Assembly (NCBI GenBank): GCA_945877805.1 | Contig: CAMCSM010000018.1 | Location: 1-37,189, forward strand | Length of the DNA stretch: 37,189 bases | DNA from: Methylacidiphilum caldifontis | GTDB lineage: Bacteria; Verrucomicrobiota; Verrucomicrobiia; Methylacidiphilales; CAMAQI01 | Direction: 5' to 3' | Shown: piece after piece, positions 23,402 through 32,821 of the stretch | Position numbering within the stretch: position 1 is the first letter of the stretch | Layout of the letters: each line of letters begins with the position of its first letter | Made by a program: the position numbers and the translations under genes | The notes under the pieces: generated by a model | Databases searched by the model: none | Told to the model about the DNA's origin: nothing | Seen by the model: only the letters and a program-made list of their open reading frames with translations

Positions 23402-24631
23402 ATGACTTTAGGTTCTCAAAATATTTTCATCTCGATTCGTCATACGGCGCGCTCCTCGCAGAATACCGGAATTCAACGGGTGGTTCGGGGGTTGACGCGG
23501 TATGCCGTTGAGGATCCCCGAGTTCATCTGGTGGAATGGCGGAACTGGAAAAAGGAATTTTTTGAGCCTGTTCCACGGATTACAAAGGGAATTAGGTTAT
23601 TTGGTGGGCCTCAGGTTTTGCAGACTCCCTTGTTTCTTCCTCTCCCGAGGTCTCTCAGAGAGCTTAAAACAGCGATTGCCTGTCTCGGACTACGTCGTCA
23701 AACCCCCTTAAAGAGACATCCTCATTTTTATGGACAAAAGGGGTGGCTTTTACTGCCTGAGTTGATGACGGCGGAGATGATGAGGGAGGCGATCGATTAC
23801 GGGAAATCGATGGGACTTCAGGTGGCGGTTATTTTGTATGATTGTATTGCGTATTTTCATCCGGAATGGGTCAATGAACGGATTCGAGAAAATCATCGCG
23901 GTTATTTAAATGCAGCGGCAGAGGCCGATCTGGTGATCGCTATTTCAGAAACGACGGCGTTAGATTATAAAAAGTTTTTAAAGACAGAGAATCGGACGGG
24001 GGCTTCTGTTCAGGCGGTTTATTTAGCTGAGGAGTTTTTGGGAATTCCAAAGGGGGGGGTGGAGTTGATAGAGAAATCGAAAGAGGGAAAGGTTTGGAAA
24101 ATTCTTTATGTCTCCACTTTAGATCCCCGAAAGAATCATTTACGTTTATTAAAAGCTTTCGAGCAGGTAAAATTTTCGAGGCCTGATTTACAATGGGAGT
24201 TAACATTGGTGGGGCATCAATATGAGGGAGCTGGAGAGATTGCAGAAGAGGTGGAAAAATTATCGAAGAGCAATCCATCCATTATTTGGAAGCAAGGAGT
24301 CAGCGATGAGGCGCTTGCGGAGCTCTACGAGAAAAGTGATTTCACCGTTTTTCCTTCGTTAGTAGAGGGCTTTGGATTGCCGATCGCAGAGAGCTTGTGG
24401 CGGGGAAAACCGTGTCTTTGCTCGGGAGTGGGATCGATGAAGGAGATTGCGGATAAAGGGGGATGTTTGGAGATCGATCCGATGAGAAATGAGAGTATTG
24501 CTGAAGGATTGATTCGAATGATGAACGATAGAGAGCTTCGTGAGCAGTTGTCCGAAGAGTTAAAATCAAGGGAGTTTAAAATGTGGCAGAAGTATGCGGA
24601 GGAAATTCTAGGGTTGTTGGGACAAGTTTAA
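23402..24631 (+). CDS. GT4 family glycosyltransferase
   Basis: 409 residues with a GT-B fold. The C-terminal half has ILYVSTLDPRKNHLRLLKAF, LTLVGHQ and the donor-binding E-x7-E region (FPSLVEGFGLPIAESLWRGKPCLCS), all typical of GT4. The N-terminal half (SIRHTARSSQNTGIQRVVRGL) binds the acceptor. It should transfer a hexose to a surface glycan. The frame opens at 23366, but the first 12 codons are family A repeat (HLRSSVVEF), so the ATG at 23402 is the start. A run of eight G (24052-24059) lies in the middle of the gene. Confidence 0.9.
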   Translation: MTLGSQNIFISIRHTARSSQNTGIQRVVRGLTRYAVEDPRVHLVEWRNWKKEFFEPVPRITKGIRLFGGPQVLQTPLFLPLPRSLRELKTAIACLGLRRQTPLKRHPHFYGQKGWLLLPELMTAEMMREAIDYGKSMGLQVAVILYDCIAYFHPEWVNERIRENHRGYLNAAAEADLVIAISETTALDYKKFLKTENRTGASVQAVYLAEEFLGIPKGGVELIEKSKEGKVWKILYVSTLDPRKNHLRLLKAFEQVKFSRPDLQWELTLVGHQYEGAGEIAEEVEKLSKSNPSIIWKQGVSDEALAELYEKSDFTVFPSLVEGFGLPIAESLWRGKPCLCSGVGSMKEIADKGGCLEIDPMRNESIAEGLIRMMNDRELREQLSEELKSREFKMWQKYAEEILGLLGQV

Positions 24632-24653
24632 TTAAAAACAATCGATCCAAGTC

Positions 24654-25865
24654 ATGAACGATAAAAAAAAGCTGAATCTCTCAATTGAGTCCACTGATGC
24701 GATGGAGATGATCTTTTCTAAGGTCACCGTCGTTGGTGAGGAGCGAGTTTCGTTGGGAATGGCACGAGGAGCTGTTTTACGGGAGGAGATCTACGCAGAT
24801 CAAGCGATGCCTCCCTTTGATCGTTCAGCGATGGATGGCTATGCGATTCAGGTGGAGGACTCTTCAGAATCTTTAGTCGTTTTAGAAGAGATCGCGATGG
24901 GTAAGGAGCCGATTCACTCCGTGAGTACAGGGAAATGCGCACGGATTTTTACGGGAGGAATGATTCCCAAAGGAGCGAATCAGGTGATTCCTCAAGAAAT
25001 GGTCGAAAGAAAAGAGGATCGAATTCGCGTTCTAGAAAGACCGAACAGTTCCTTTATTCGACTTCAAGGAGAGGACTATCGTCAGGGGGAGCGGTTAATA
25101 AAATCAGGAGAACGATTAGGCCCTGTCGAGCTTTCAATCCTCGCAAGCGTGGGCGCGGTTTATCCTCTGGTGTCGATGCCGGTAAGAGTGGTTCATTTTA
25201 CTTCAGGCAACGAAATTGTCTCTCCAGAGAAGAGACCTGGTCTTGGAGAAATTCGGAATACGAATTCAATCTTGTTCGAGTCGCTGCTTTCGGCTTCTGG
25301 AGCGAGGCTTATCCATCAAGGACATCTCCCAGAAAGTCTTGAGCGATCAGTGGATCAGCTGAAGCAAATTGAGGACTCTGAATTTGATCTTATCTTTATT
25401 TCCGGGGGAGCAAGCGTCGGGGATCACGACTATTCGAAGAGAATCTTTCAAGCGCTCGGGTTTGAATTTATTTTTGAATCGTTAAACCTTCGTCCAGGAA
25501 AGCCCCTTGTGTTTGGAGTGAAGGGAAAACAACTTTGCTTTGCAATTCCTGGAAATCCGGTCGCTCATTTTGTCATTTATCATCGATTTTTGAAGTCGAT
25601 GATTTCAAAAATGGAAGGGGTCCATGAGGAGTTGAGGTGGAGAGAGGGGGTTTTAACAGAGAGCATTTTAGGGGGGGGGAACACGAGGAGTACATTGTGG
25701 CCGATTCGTCTGGAGTGGCGTGATCAACGATATCAGATTACTCCTCTCAAGTGGAATAGCTCTGGAGATTTAAGAGGGCTTTTAGGATGTAGGGGACTTC
25801 TAGAGATTCTCCCAGGGGGGCAGGATTTAAAAAAAGGGGACTCCGGTCGCTTTATTTTGATCTAG
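24654..25865 (+). CDS. moeA: Molybdopterin molybdenumtransferase MoeA
   Basis: 403 residues, the usual length. Family landmarks in order: PPFDRSAMDGYAIQ, GMIPKGANQVIPQEMV, GEIRNTNSILFESLL, the MoCF core FDLIFISGGASVGDHDY and IPGNPVAHFV. MoeA inserts molybdate into adenylylated molybdopterin to complete the cofactor. No other molybdenum-cofactor gene or molybdoenzyme is in the window, so its place behind two glycosyltransferases (23-bp gap) is probably incidental. The tract of nine G at 25671-25679 (GGG of LGGGNTR) is notable. It is convergent with the rhamnosidase gene, only 5 bp apart. Confidence 0.93.
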   Translation: MNDKKKLNLSIESTDAMEMIFSKVTVVGEERVSLGMARGAVLREEIYADQAMPPFDRSAMDGYAIQVEDSSESLVVLEEIAMGKEPIHSVSTGKCARIFTGGMIPKGANQVIPQEMVERKEDRIRVLERPNSSFIRLQGEDYRQGERLIKSGERLGPVELSILASVGAVYPLVSMPVRVVHFTSGNEIVSPEKRPGLGEIRNTNSILFESLLSASGARLIHQGHLPESLERSVDQLKQIEDSEFDLIFISGGASVGDHDYSKRIFQALGFEFIFESLNLRPGKPLVFGVKGKQLCFAIPGNPVAHFVIYHRFLKSMISKMEGVHEELRWREGVLTESILGGGNTRSTLWPIRLEWRDQRYQITPLKWNSSGDLRGLLGCRGLLEILPGGQDLKKGDSGRFILI

Positions 25866-25870
25866 GGGTA

Positions 25871-28864
25871 TTATTTCGTTCGCGCCTCAAGTGTCACGGG
25901 CCCCAATAAGCCTGAGGGGAGGAGCGGTGAATCGGCTTTGTAGAACTGGGTTGAATTCGTAAAGGTGTATCGTCCGGTCTGGATCTTCTTTCCTTCAAGC
26001 AATCCTTCGGGCCATTGAAGCGTTCTCACATTCGCGTCTTCCGGTTGGCTATCGCCAATGAGTCGATTCGGCCATCGATTGACGACTTCGATTTTTAGTT
26101 CGTTCTTCCCTTTTTTAAGCTTTTGGGTCAGCTCCACTTCCCACGGAGCGGTCCAAACGACGCCCAGATCTTTTCCGTTCAAATAAACCCGCGCCATGTC
26201 GTGGACGACGCCCAGATTCAGATAGACTCTTTTATTGGCGTCAGGGGTAAAATTGAAGGTTTTGGAATAGGCGGCGATTCCCGAATAGTATTTGATCCCT
26301 CGTTGATCACTGGTTGTCCAATCGTGGAGAGTTTCAAACGAAGTCTTTTTCGGTCCTCCCCATCGAGGATCAAATGAAACCTCCCATGATTTCGATAGAT
26401 CGAGAACCACTTCCGAGTTTGGAAAATCGATCGTCGAGGGAGAATTGTTTGAGGCGGTGGTTTGTCCATGGTGGAGATCGTTCCCTTTTTTTTGTTTAAA
26501 AAAGATAAAGTAACTCTGATGCGATTCAAAGGGGATCGTGAGAGCGGTCACCCCCCCTTTTTGTTCATAAGAAACCAAAGGGGTTGTTTCGCCGGAGATC
26601 GGATTCCAGAGTTCAGGGGTTCCCGTGGCGACCCGGAACACGCATGGACTCACCGTCTTCTCATTGGTTCGATTGGAGATAAAATAAAACTCCCCATCCT
26701 CCAGTTGATGATGCGCATAGCGGATCTTTCCGTTTCCGATGAAATCTTGAAGGACTCCCCTCGATTTTAAAATTTTCGAGGTCGCTTCATACGAGGGATA
26801 AATCGAGCCCCTAACTTTTGGAATCACGGGAGAATTCAGCTCGCCGCCCCAATAAACACTCCCCAATCCAAAGGGGCGGTGCGTCACTTTCGAAGGAGTT
26901 TTCAGAGAACCCCAAATTTCTTGGGAGAGCTTTCGAACGGTTTGGTCACAGGTCGGATAGTTCGTCAGGCTCGGTGACTTGAGCGGAGGGTTTCCAACGA
27001 TCGTCGCCCCGGACTGTACCAGTTCCTTGATTTTTGTGATGAGAGGGGGAGTCATCATTTTAAGTTTTGGGAGGACTAGCATCGAATAGGAGGCACCCCC
27101 GGGAAAAACGATGCGACCCTCTCGAACGCTCGCTTTTTCGATCAATATCTTGGGCGAACAGAGATCAAACCCGTAGCCTCGCTTATCCAGAATCGGACTG
27201 ACCCCCTCAAAAGCGTCCTCCGGTGGATAGGCACTGCAAGGGGCATCCTCTCCCGTGAGATAGAGCAACTCCGCGGTCGTGGTTCCCTGTTGCATCAGAT
27301 GTGAGCAGCGAGAGAGATAATCATGATAGTCTTCGACCATCGGCCACCATGTTTGACCCCGATTCCAATTCACTCCATAGGGACCAAAGGTCATTCCAGG
27401 TCGATTTTGATCGCCAAAAGGTTGATGGGCGAAGGTATGGAAAAAGAAACGATTAATCCCCATGGTGAGCGCCCAGTCTCCTTGATTTTTTATGGAAGTC
27501 GGATATTCAATCCATGGATCAGCCGCGGATGTGAAAGACTCTGTTGCGACGATCTTTTTTCCCAAGACATGTCCAATCGATGTGGCGTTCCATACGGAGA
27601 ACGAGGAATTGAAAGTCTCTTTCCAAAATTCACCCATCGGGATGTCGGCGCAAGCCCCGAGATTAAAATCCCCGGCAGGATTCATATCATAGGGCTCGAT
27701 AGAAAGATTCATTCCATGCTTGGATCCCCAATTTTTCATGGCGATCGTATGCACTTCCGTCACAAGTTCACTACAGGTTTGACGCACATCCCAAAGAAAG
27801 CGTTCCGATTTTTCGAACTCTTCAATCACTCGACCTGAAAAAATCGGAAGTAAAGGACGAGCATCGTAACCTCGACGTTTATGAAAATCGTTTAAAAAAT
27901 CCTTTGTCCAGTTTTGAGCCCCGACTTCCCAGCTATCGCTATGGAGTGTTTTAATCGGATTTCGATCGACCCCGATTTTTTTAATCAAGGATCCCACATA
28001 ATAATCCAGATGATCCTCAACCGGTTTTGCGCTTAATTTATCGGTCTCCTGACCGATTCCTGCCTCTGGGGCGGGTCTTGTGACGACCCCCGTGTTTCTT
28101 CGGGTCATCCGAAGGATTGTCCAATCCCCTGGAGGAACCTCCCACCGCAATTTGCCTCCGGGTTTTAAGAATTTCGTGAGATCGATCATTGATCGAGGAT
28201 CGATATTTTGACCCTGAACTTTTTCTTTATCACTTCCTGGCTCACTTAAAAAGGGATTCACATTCGGATCGGAGCTGATGGGACCTCGATAATAAAGAGC
28301 CTTTTCCTCAATCTCTCCAATGCGGGGATTACTGCGTGGAAAGGCGTAAACCGCGACATCCTCGTAATAAGGTCTTTCGACCGGAGCCCACTGCGTGAAA
28401 TGTTGTTTTCCCAAGGGAAGTTCACCCTCATAAACAGAAGGACCCTTCACCTCAATTTCGCTGGTGACGAGATGCTGCATGGCCTCTTCCGGTTTGACCC
28501 AGGGCCCTCCCGCTCCGCACCAACCGGGACCTGTTCCCAATACGATATCAATACCCATCTTCTCCGCCGCAATAAAGCTTTTGGAAACGTTATCAAGCCA
28601 AGGCTCGCTCATCATTTTGACTTTCCCTTGGGGAACTCCGACATTGACCTCCAAAAAGAGCGCCCTTCGGAGTCCTGCCTCTTTCATCGAACGAAGATCC
28701 TCGATCATCTCCTTCTCGTTCATATTGCCATCATTAAAGTACCAGTAAACCCCCGGACGCGCCGAATCGGGGGGATGCATGAATGCTTCACGAAGAGACT
28801 CGTCCGCCCCTAATGCGAAAGAAAAGCAGAGTAAAAGGAAGAATAGTTGATTTTTAATTTTCAT
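25871..28864 (-). CDS. GH106-like alpha-L-rhamnosidase, secreted
   Basis: 997 residues. A signal peptide (MKIKNQLFFLLLCFSFALGA) is followed by a barrel domain whose opening (PPDSARPGVYWYFNDGNM, then DLRSMKEAGLRRALFLEV and GPGWCGAGGPWVKPEEAMQ) is typical of the GH106 group. The C-terminal beta-domains include a galactose-binding-like region (VYLNLGVVHDMARVYLNGKD and ELKIEVVNRWPNRLIG). GH106 enzymes remove alpha-L-rhamnose from plant or algal polysaccharides. The frame extends to 29014, but the signal peptide fixes the start at 28864. It is divergent from a sugar symporter gene across 215 bp, suggesting shared control of breakdown and uptake; no operator was recognised there. Confidence 0.85.
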   Translation of the reverse strand: MKIKNQLFFLLLCFSFALGADESLREAFMHPPDSARPGVYWYFNDGNMNEKEMIEDLRSMKEAGLRRALFLEVNVGVPQGKVKMMSEPWLDNVSKSFIAAEKMGIDIVLGTGPGWCGAGGPWVKPEEAMQHLVTSEIEVKGPSVYEGELPLGKQHFTQWAPVERPYYEDVAVYAFPRSNPRIGEIEEKALYYRGPISSDPNVNPFLSEPGSDKEKVQGQNIDPRSMIDLTKFLKPGGKLRWEVPPGDWTILRMTRRNTGVVTRPAPEAGIGQETDKLSAKPVEDHLDYYVGSLIKKIGVDRNPIKTLHSDSWEVGAQNWTKDFLNDFHKRRGYDARPLLPIFSGRVIEEFEKSERFLWDVRQTCSELVTEVHTIAMKNWGSKHGMNLSIEPYDMNPAGDFNLGACADIPMGEFWKETFNSSFSVWNATSIGHVLGKKIVATESFTSAADPWIEYPTSIKNQGDWALTMGINRFFFHTFAHQPFGDQNRPGMTFGPYGVNWNRGQTWWPMVEDYHDYLSRCSHLMQQGTTTAELLYLTGEDAPCSAYPPEDAFEGVSPILDKRGYGFDLCSPKILIEKASVREGRIVFPGGASYSMLVLPKLKMMTPPLITKIKELVQSGATIVGNPPLKSPSLTNYPTCDQTVRKLSQEIWGSLKTPSKVTHRPFGLGSVYWGGELNSPVIPKVRGSIYPSYEATSKILKSRGVLQDFIGNGKIRYAHHQLEDGEFYFISNRTNEKTVSPCVFRVATGTPELWNPISGETTPLVSYEQKGGVTALTIPFESHQSYFIFFKQKKGNDLHHGQTTASNNSPSTIDFPNSEVVLDLSKSWEVSFDPRWGGPKKTSFETLHDWTTSDQRGIKYYSGIAAYSKTFNFTPDANKRVYLNLGVVHDMARVYLNGKDLGVVWTAPWEVELTQKLKKGKNELKIEVVNRWPNRLIGDSQPEDANVRTLQWPEGLLEGKKIQTGRYTFTNSTQFYKADSPLLPSGLLGPVTLEARTK

Positions 28865-29079
28865 AAAATAATCAGGATTTCTCATAAATGAATGAGGGAG
28901 AGAGGGCTCAATTAGTGGGAGGGACCTGATCCTGTGAGATAAGTCCACGCAATCGAAGCAAAGCTTTGCTTTAAAAAAGACGCCTAGAAACGGATTCATT
29001 CTGTAAATATGCACGCGTAATCTCGAAATTCAACTTAAATGATTGATTTTGATCATAAAAAAAATAGAGTGGGATAATT

Positions 29080-30522
29080 ATGAATAATGCAAAGGATATG
29101 CAAAATTCTTTAAAAAAAGTTTCTTTGAGTAAAAAAGTGGCATGGGGTGCCGGGGGACTTGCCGATAATTACATGCTGGGTGTCCCCAATCAGTTGGCGA
29201 TGCCGATCTATAATATTGGCTATGGAGTCAGCGCGGTTTTGATTGGATTCGCTTTGGCGGCGCCTCGGTTGCTTGACGTATTTTTTGATATTCTCGTGGG
29301 GAATTGGTCCGACAATACACGATCCAAGTGGGGTCGTCGAAAACCGTGGATGGTGGCAGGAGTCTCGATTTGCGTCTTTTTATTGCCCCTACTTTGGATT
29401 CCTCCCTTTTCGAGTGAACAGGGGCGGTTTATTTACTTTTTAATTCTCTCATCGCTTTATTTTCTTGGGTATAGTCTTTTCGTTGTCCCTTATACGGCGA
29501 TGGGCTATGAGTTGACGACCGATTATGAGGAAAACACCAAGATTTTGGCGTGGAGAATGTATATCGGATTGATCGGGAGTTTTACGGTTCCCTGGGTCTA
29601 TAAACTCTGCTTTCTGCCGATTTTTGGGAAAAACGATTTGGAAGGGGTGAAATGGGTCGCTGTGATTGTTTCGGGGATTATTATATCGGTCGGGTTGCTT
29701 CCCGTTATTTTTTGTAAAGAGAATGAAAAGACTTTTCATCAAGATAAGATCCCTTTGAAAAAGGCGCTGATCCAGGCATTTAAAAATAAAGCATTCCGGA
29801 TGATTTCAGTGGGTTACATTTTAATCCTATGGGGTCTTGTTTCGTCGATGACGATCTCCATTTATGTCTACATTCATGTGGTTTGTCGGGAGAATAAGGA
29901 GCTAGCTTCCGAGATCGTTGGTTGGTGTGGCTCCGCGACCGCTCTGACTTCTTATTTAAGTCTTCCTCTTGCGGGGTGGTTCTCGGTGAAATTCGGAAAA
30001 AAGGAAGCGATGGTTCTCTCGCTCCTGATTGCGCTTCTCGGTATTTCACTTTATATTTTCGTTCTCAATCCCCATGTCCCCTTTTGGAGCATTCATTGCT
30101 TTGGACGGTTATTTCAGATTCCCTATCTTCAGATGATTCCCGCAATGGTCTTTGGAATGGGGATGCAGGGAGCATGGCTCTTGATTAGCGCGATGATCTC
30201 GGATGTCTGTGACGAGGAGGAATGGATCTCTGGGGTTCGACAAGAAGGGATTTTTAGCGCGGTCAACAGTTTTTCCCAGAAAGTGGCAATGGGTGGCGCG
30301 GCCTTGACGGGAGGACTTTTATTGAAGTGGGCCGGTTATACCACGGGAGTCTCTCCTACCGAGTCAATTGGGCAAAACCTCAAATGGCTTTACATTGGAG
30401 GTCAAGGACTGGGAATTATCTTGGCGATTGTTCTTTTCTGCTTTTATCCCATTTCGCGCGCGCGCGCACTGGAGACAAGGAGGATTTTAGATGAACGATA
30501 TCATAAAAATAATCAATTCTAG
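29080..30522 (+). CDS. GPH family sugar:cation symporter
   Basis: 480 residues with about 12 membrane segments. The N-terminus (KKVAWGAGGLADNYML) and the loop 2-3 motif (DILVGNWSDNTRSKWGRRKPWMVAG) are signatures of the glycoside-pentoside-hexuronide family (MelB, YicJ). These carry oligosaccharides, pentosides or uronides inward with Na+ or H+. Divergent placement from the rhamnosidase suggests uptake of its products. The 3' end includes a GCGCGCGCGC run. The start at 29080 is the first of two close Mets (the other is at 29098). Confidence 0.92.
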   Translation: MNNAKDMQNSLKKVSLSKKVAWGAGGLADNYMLGVPNQLAMPIYNIGYGVSAVLIGFALAAPRLLDVFFDILVGNWSDNTRSKWGRRKPWMVAGVSICVFLLPLLWIPPFSSEQGRFIYFLILSSLYFLGYSLFVVPYTAMGYELTTDYEENTKILAWRMYIGLIGSFTVPWVYKLCFLPIFGKNDLEGVKWVAVIVSGIIISVGLLPVIFCKENEKTFHQDKIPLKKALIQAFKNKAFRMISVGYILILWGLVSSMTISIYVYIHVVCRENKELASEIVGWCGSATALTSYLSLPLAGWFSVKFGKKEAMVLSLLIALLGISLYIFVLNPHVPFWSIHCFGRLFQIPYLQMIPAMVFGMGMQGAWLLISAMISDVCDEEEWISGVRQEGIFSAVNSFSQKVAMGGAALTGGLLLKWAGYTTGVSPTESIGQNLKWLYIGGQGLGIILAIVLFCFYPISRARALETRRILDERYHKNNQF

Positions 30523-30567
30523 TGAAGATCAACTGTCCATCAAGCAAGGTGACTTTAACCCATTTCA

Positions 30568-31155
30568 ATGATAAATATGAGTTGTAAATCCCTAATAGTT
30601 CACTACTTTAAAGGAGTGATTTTCTGCTCTTTTTTTTATTCTAAAAAAGGTTTCGTACCCAATGCTTTTCGCGCTTTTTCATTGATCGAGGTGGTATTGG
30701 CGGTGGGGATTGTCGCGGTGGCGGCGATCCCGCTGATGGGACTTATTCCTGCCAGTCTTAAAAATACGCAGATCTCTTCCGAGGAGACGCAGGCCTTGCG
30801 ATTAATGACGGCTGTGGTGCAGGATTTTCGCTTTACCCCCTTGAGCAAGTCGCGGTCGGAGATTTTCAAGCTTCCATCGCTTCCGTACAATGGGGCGCAG
30901 CTCAACACCGAGAACAAAGTCTGGGTCGATTCCTACTGGATGGTTTATCCTTACAATCAAAAGCCCTCAGGTCAGGCGTTCGAGCTGGAGTGGAAATATG
31001 GCGTGATTCCTGAACAAAATAGTTTTGCGGCGGTGGAGGCGACCTTTGTGGTTCGTTGGCCCGCAACGGTCGATGAGACCTCGGGATCTCAAAAAAAGAA
31101 AAAAGTCGGGGGAGAAGTGAGCTGTCTCGCCGCCTTTCCTCGGCCAAGAGAGTGA
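30568..31155 (+). CDS. Prepilin-like protein (Verru_Chthon cassette B-like)
   Basis: 195 residues. A prepilin motif AFSLIEVVLAVGIVAVAAIPL gives cleavage between A36 and F37 with Glu at +5; Ala replaces the usual Gly at -1. The leader is long from the first ATG (36 residues); a GTG at 30616 after AAAGGA would give a 20-residue leader and may be the real start. The ensuing IPASLKNTQISSEETQALRLMTAVVQDFR resembles the Verru_Chthon cassette B family of Verrucomicrobiota, recognised from memory. Such pseudopilins may assemble into short fibres in type II secretion or type IV pilus-like machines. The second pseudopilin follows after 17 bp. Confidence 0.78.
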   Translation: MINMSCKSLIVHYFKGVIFCSFFYSKKGFVPNAFRAFSLIEVVLAVGIVAVAAIPLMGLIPASLKNTQISSEETQALRLMTAVVQDFRFTPLSKSRSEIFKLPSLPYNGAQLNTENKVWVDSYWMVYPYNQKPSGQAFELEWKYGVIPEQNSFAAVEATFVVRWPATVDETSGSQKKKKVGGEVSCLAAFPRPRE

Positions 31156-31172
31156 TCGATCGGAATTAAAAT

Positions 31173-32000
31173 ATGGCATTAAAATTGAAAAAAGAGAAGA
31201 GCTTCACGCTGGTCGAGCTCTTGGTTGCGATGGCGATCACGTCGGTGCTTGTTTTTCTTTTTGTACAGATGATCGATCTCGTGAGCCGCTCGATCAAGCT
31301 TTCATCCCAGATGATGGACTCCAATGCGAAGGCAAGATTTGTGTTTGATCGGATGGCGATGGATTTTGAGCGGATGCCCAAACGGTTGGATATGGGTTAT
31401 GTGATGACCAATGCGGCTCCCGGAAATGATTTTTTTCGCTTTGTCTCCCGATTGAAAGGTCCCGGAGGGGATCGAACGGTCTCTTTGGTCGGATACAAGT
31501 TGATGAAAGATGCCAAAGGATATTATGGGCTCTATCGGGGGGTTCATGGGTATAACTGGGAGGATCTTGGGTTTATGGGATTGAACGAAAGCGGACAGCC
31601 CCCGGATCTTTTGAACCTCAATCCCGCGATCGCGATAAGGAACGACGATTATGATCTATTGGTTCCTGATCTTTTCCGTGTCACCGTGGCGTTTCAATGT
31701 AAAAACGACGGCAAAATTTATCGGGATCCCCCGCAATTTTCCGATGGAACGGTTCAAATCACCAATATCGCCTCCGTCGTGGTTGGATTGGCGATCATGG
31801 ATAGTAAAACCAAAGGAATGATGACACTGGAACAAGTCGATTTGCTGGCGAGCAAGTTTGTCACGCCTCGGGATGAAGTGCTGCCCTATCAGGCATGGAG
31901 CACGAACCTTGAAAAAGGATTTCCTCAATTCATGGAGGGCTTGCCAAAGCCCGTCGCTCAATCCGTTCACATTTACCAGAATTTCTACCCTTTGGATTGA
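31173..32000 (+). CDS. Prepilin-like protein (Verru_Chthon cassette C-like)
   Basis: 275 residues. The prepilin motif KSFTLVELLVAMAITSVLVFLFVQM has the Glu at +5 but Ser at -1 in place of Gly, so processing by a standard prepilin peptidase is uncertain. The region RFVFDRMAMDFERMPKRLD resembles minor pseudopilins of the GspJ/cassette C type. It follows the first pseudopilin by 17 bp, presumably one operon. The very large cassette A protein and cassette D expected in full sets are not here; a jelly-roll protein and a glycosidase follow instead. Confidence 0.78.
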   Translation: MALKLKKEKSFTLVELLVAMAITSVLVFLFVQMIDLVSRSIKLSSQMMDSNAKARFVFDRMAMDFERMPKRLDMGYVMTNAAPGNDFFRFVSRLKGPGGDRTVSLVGYKLMKDAKGYYGLYRGVHGYNWEDLGFMGLNESGQPPDLLNLNPAIAIRNDDYDLLVPDLFRVTVAFQCKNDGKIYRDPPQFSDGTVQITNIASVVVGLAIMDSKTKGMMTLEQVDLLASKFVTPRDEVLPYQAWSTNLEKGFPQFMEGLPKPVAQSVHIYQNFYPLD

Positions 32001-32089
32001 TGATCGACATCAAGGGTATTTTATTTTGAGACGACTACTTTAGAATAAAAATAACTTTACTTTCCGCAAACCATTGCTTATTTAATTAA

Positions 32090-32815
32090 ATGAGGTTAAA
32101 AATAATATTATTTAAAAGACTTTTGTTAACCGTTTTTTTTACCTCAATCATTCAATTACTTTATTGCGAAGAAGTCATTTTTTTTGATGATTTTAGCAAT
32201 AGCGGCTCGACAGGCAAAGCTTTGATGGGCCGTCTGCCAAAAATGGCCCCTCGGGGAGGGAGTTGGAACGCCCCATCTGTAAATTATGTTAAAAATCAAA
32301 AAGTCTTTACAAGCGATGGTTATGGCGGAGGCTTTCTGACGGTTCCAGAGATAAAGGAGGAGATGAAGAGTTTTCTTTTGACTGGAAAGTTTTATCCGCT
32401 GGGGGACAAGGGTTACATGGTTTTCGGCTTTTTTAGACAAATTGAAATAGATCAGCTCTCATTAGGCGTTACGATCTCAAATAAACCACAATCCGATCTT
32501 GCCTCGTTTCAGGTTCGTTACAATCTTTTAGGGAGTGGTGCTCTGCAAAGCGGGGAAATAAAAAAAGCCACGGATGAGGCTCCGTATGAAGTCTCTATTT
32601 TATATCTCTTTGAGAGTCAAAATTTGAAGGTGACGATTAATGGAGAAGTTGTTTATGAGGGTGGGTTTGAATTTAAAAAAGACTCAACTCAAGTCAAAGA
32701 TGAAAAATCTAAGGATCTTAATTTTTTAGGATTTGTTTTTGAACATCAATACGTTGAAGATCCCGAAGCAAATGCCTATTTTAAAGAAGTAAAATTCGTT
32801 GTGAATCCAGATTAA
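32090..32815 (+). CDS. Secreted jelly-roll-like protein
   Basis: 241 residues, no firm family. A basic start and hydrophobic core (LLLTVFFTSIIQLLYC) form a signal peptide, after which FFDDFSNSG, alternating beta-strands, and LKVTINGEVVYEGGF suggest a concanavalin/LamG-like sandwich as in carbohydrate-binding modules. It lies 6 bp before a glycosidase gene, so it could bind the same glycan or be an accessory to the pseudopilins upstream. Function is inferred. Confidence 0.7.
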   Translation: MRLKIILFKRLLLTVFFTSIIQLLYCEEVIFFDDFSNSGSTGKALMGRLPKMAPRGGSWNAPSVNYVKNQKVFTSDGYGGGFLTVPEIKEEMKSFLLTGKFYPLGDKGYMVFGFFRQIEIDQLSLGVTISNKPQSDLASFQVRYNLLGSGALQSGEIKKATDEAPYEVSILYLFESQNLKVTINGEVVYEGGFEFKKDSTQVKDEKSKDLNFLGFVFEHQYVEDPEANAYFKEVKFVVNPD

Positions 32816-32821
32816 TGAATT

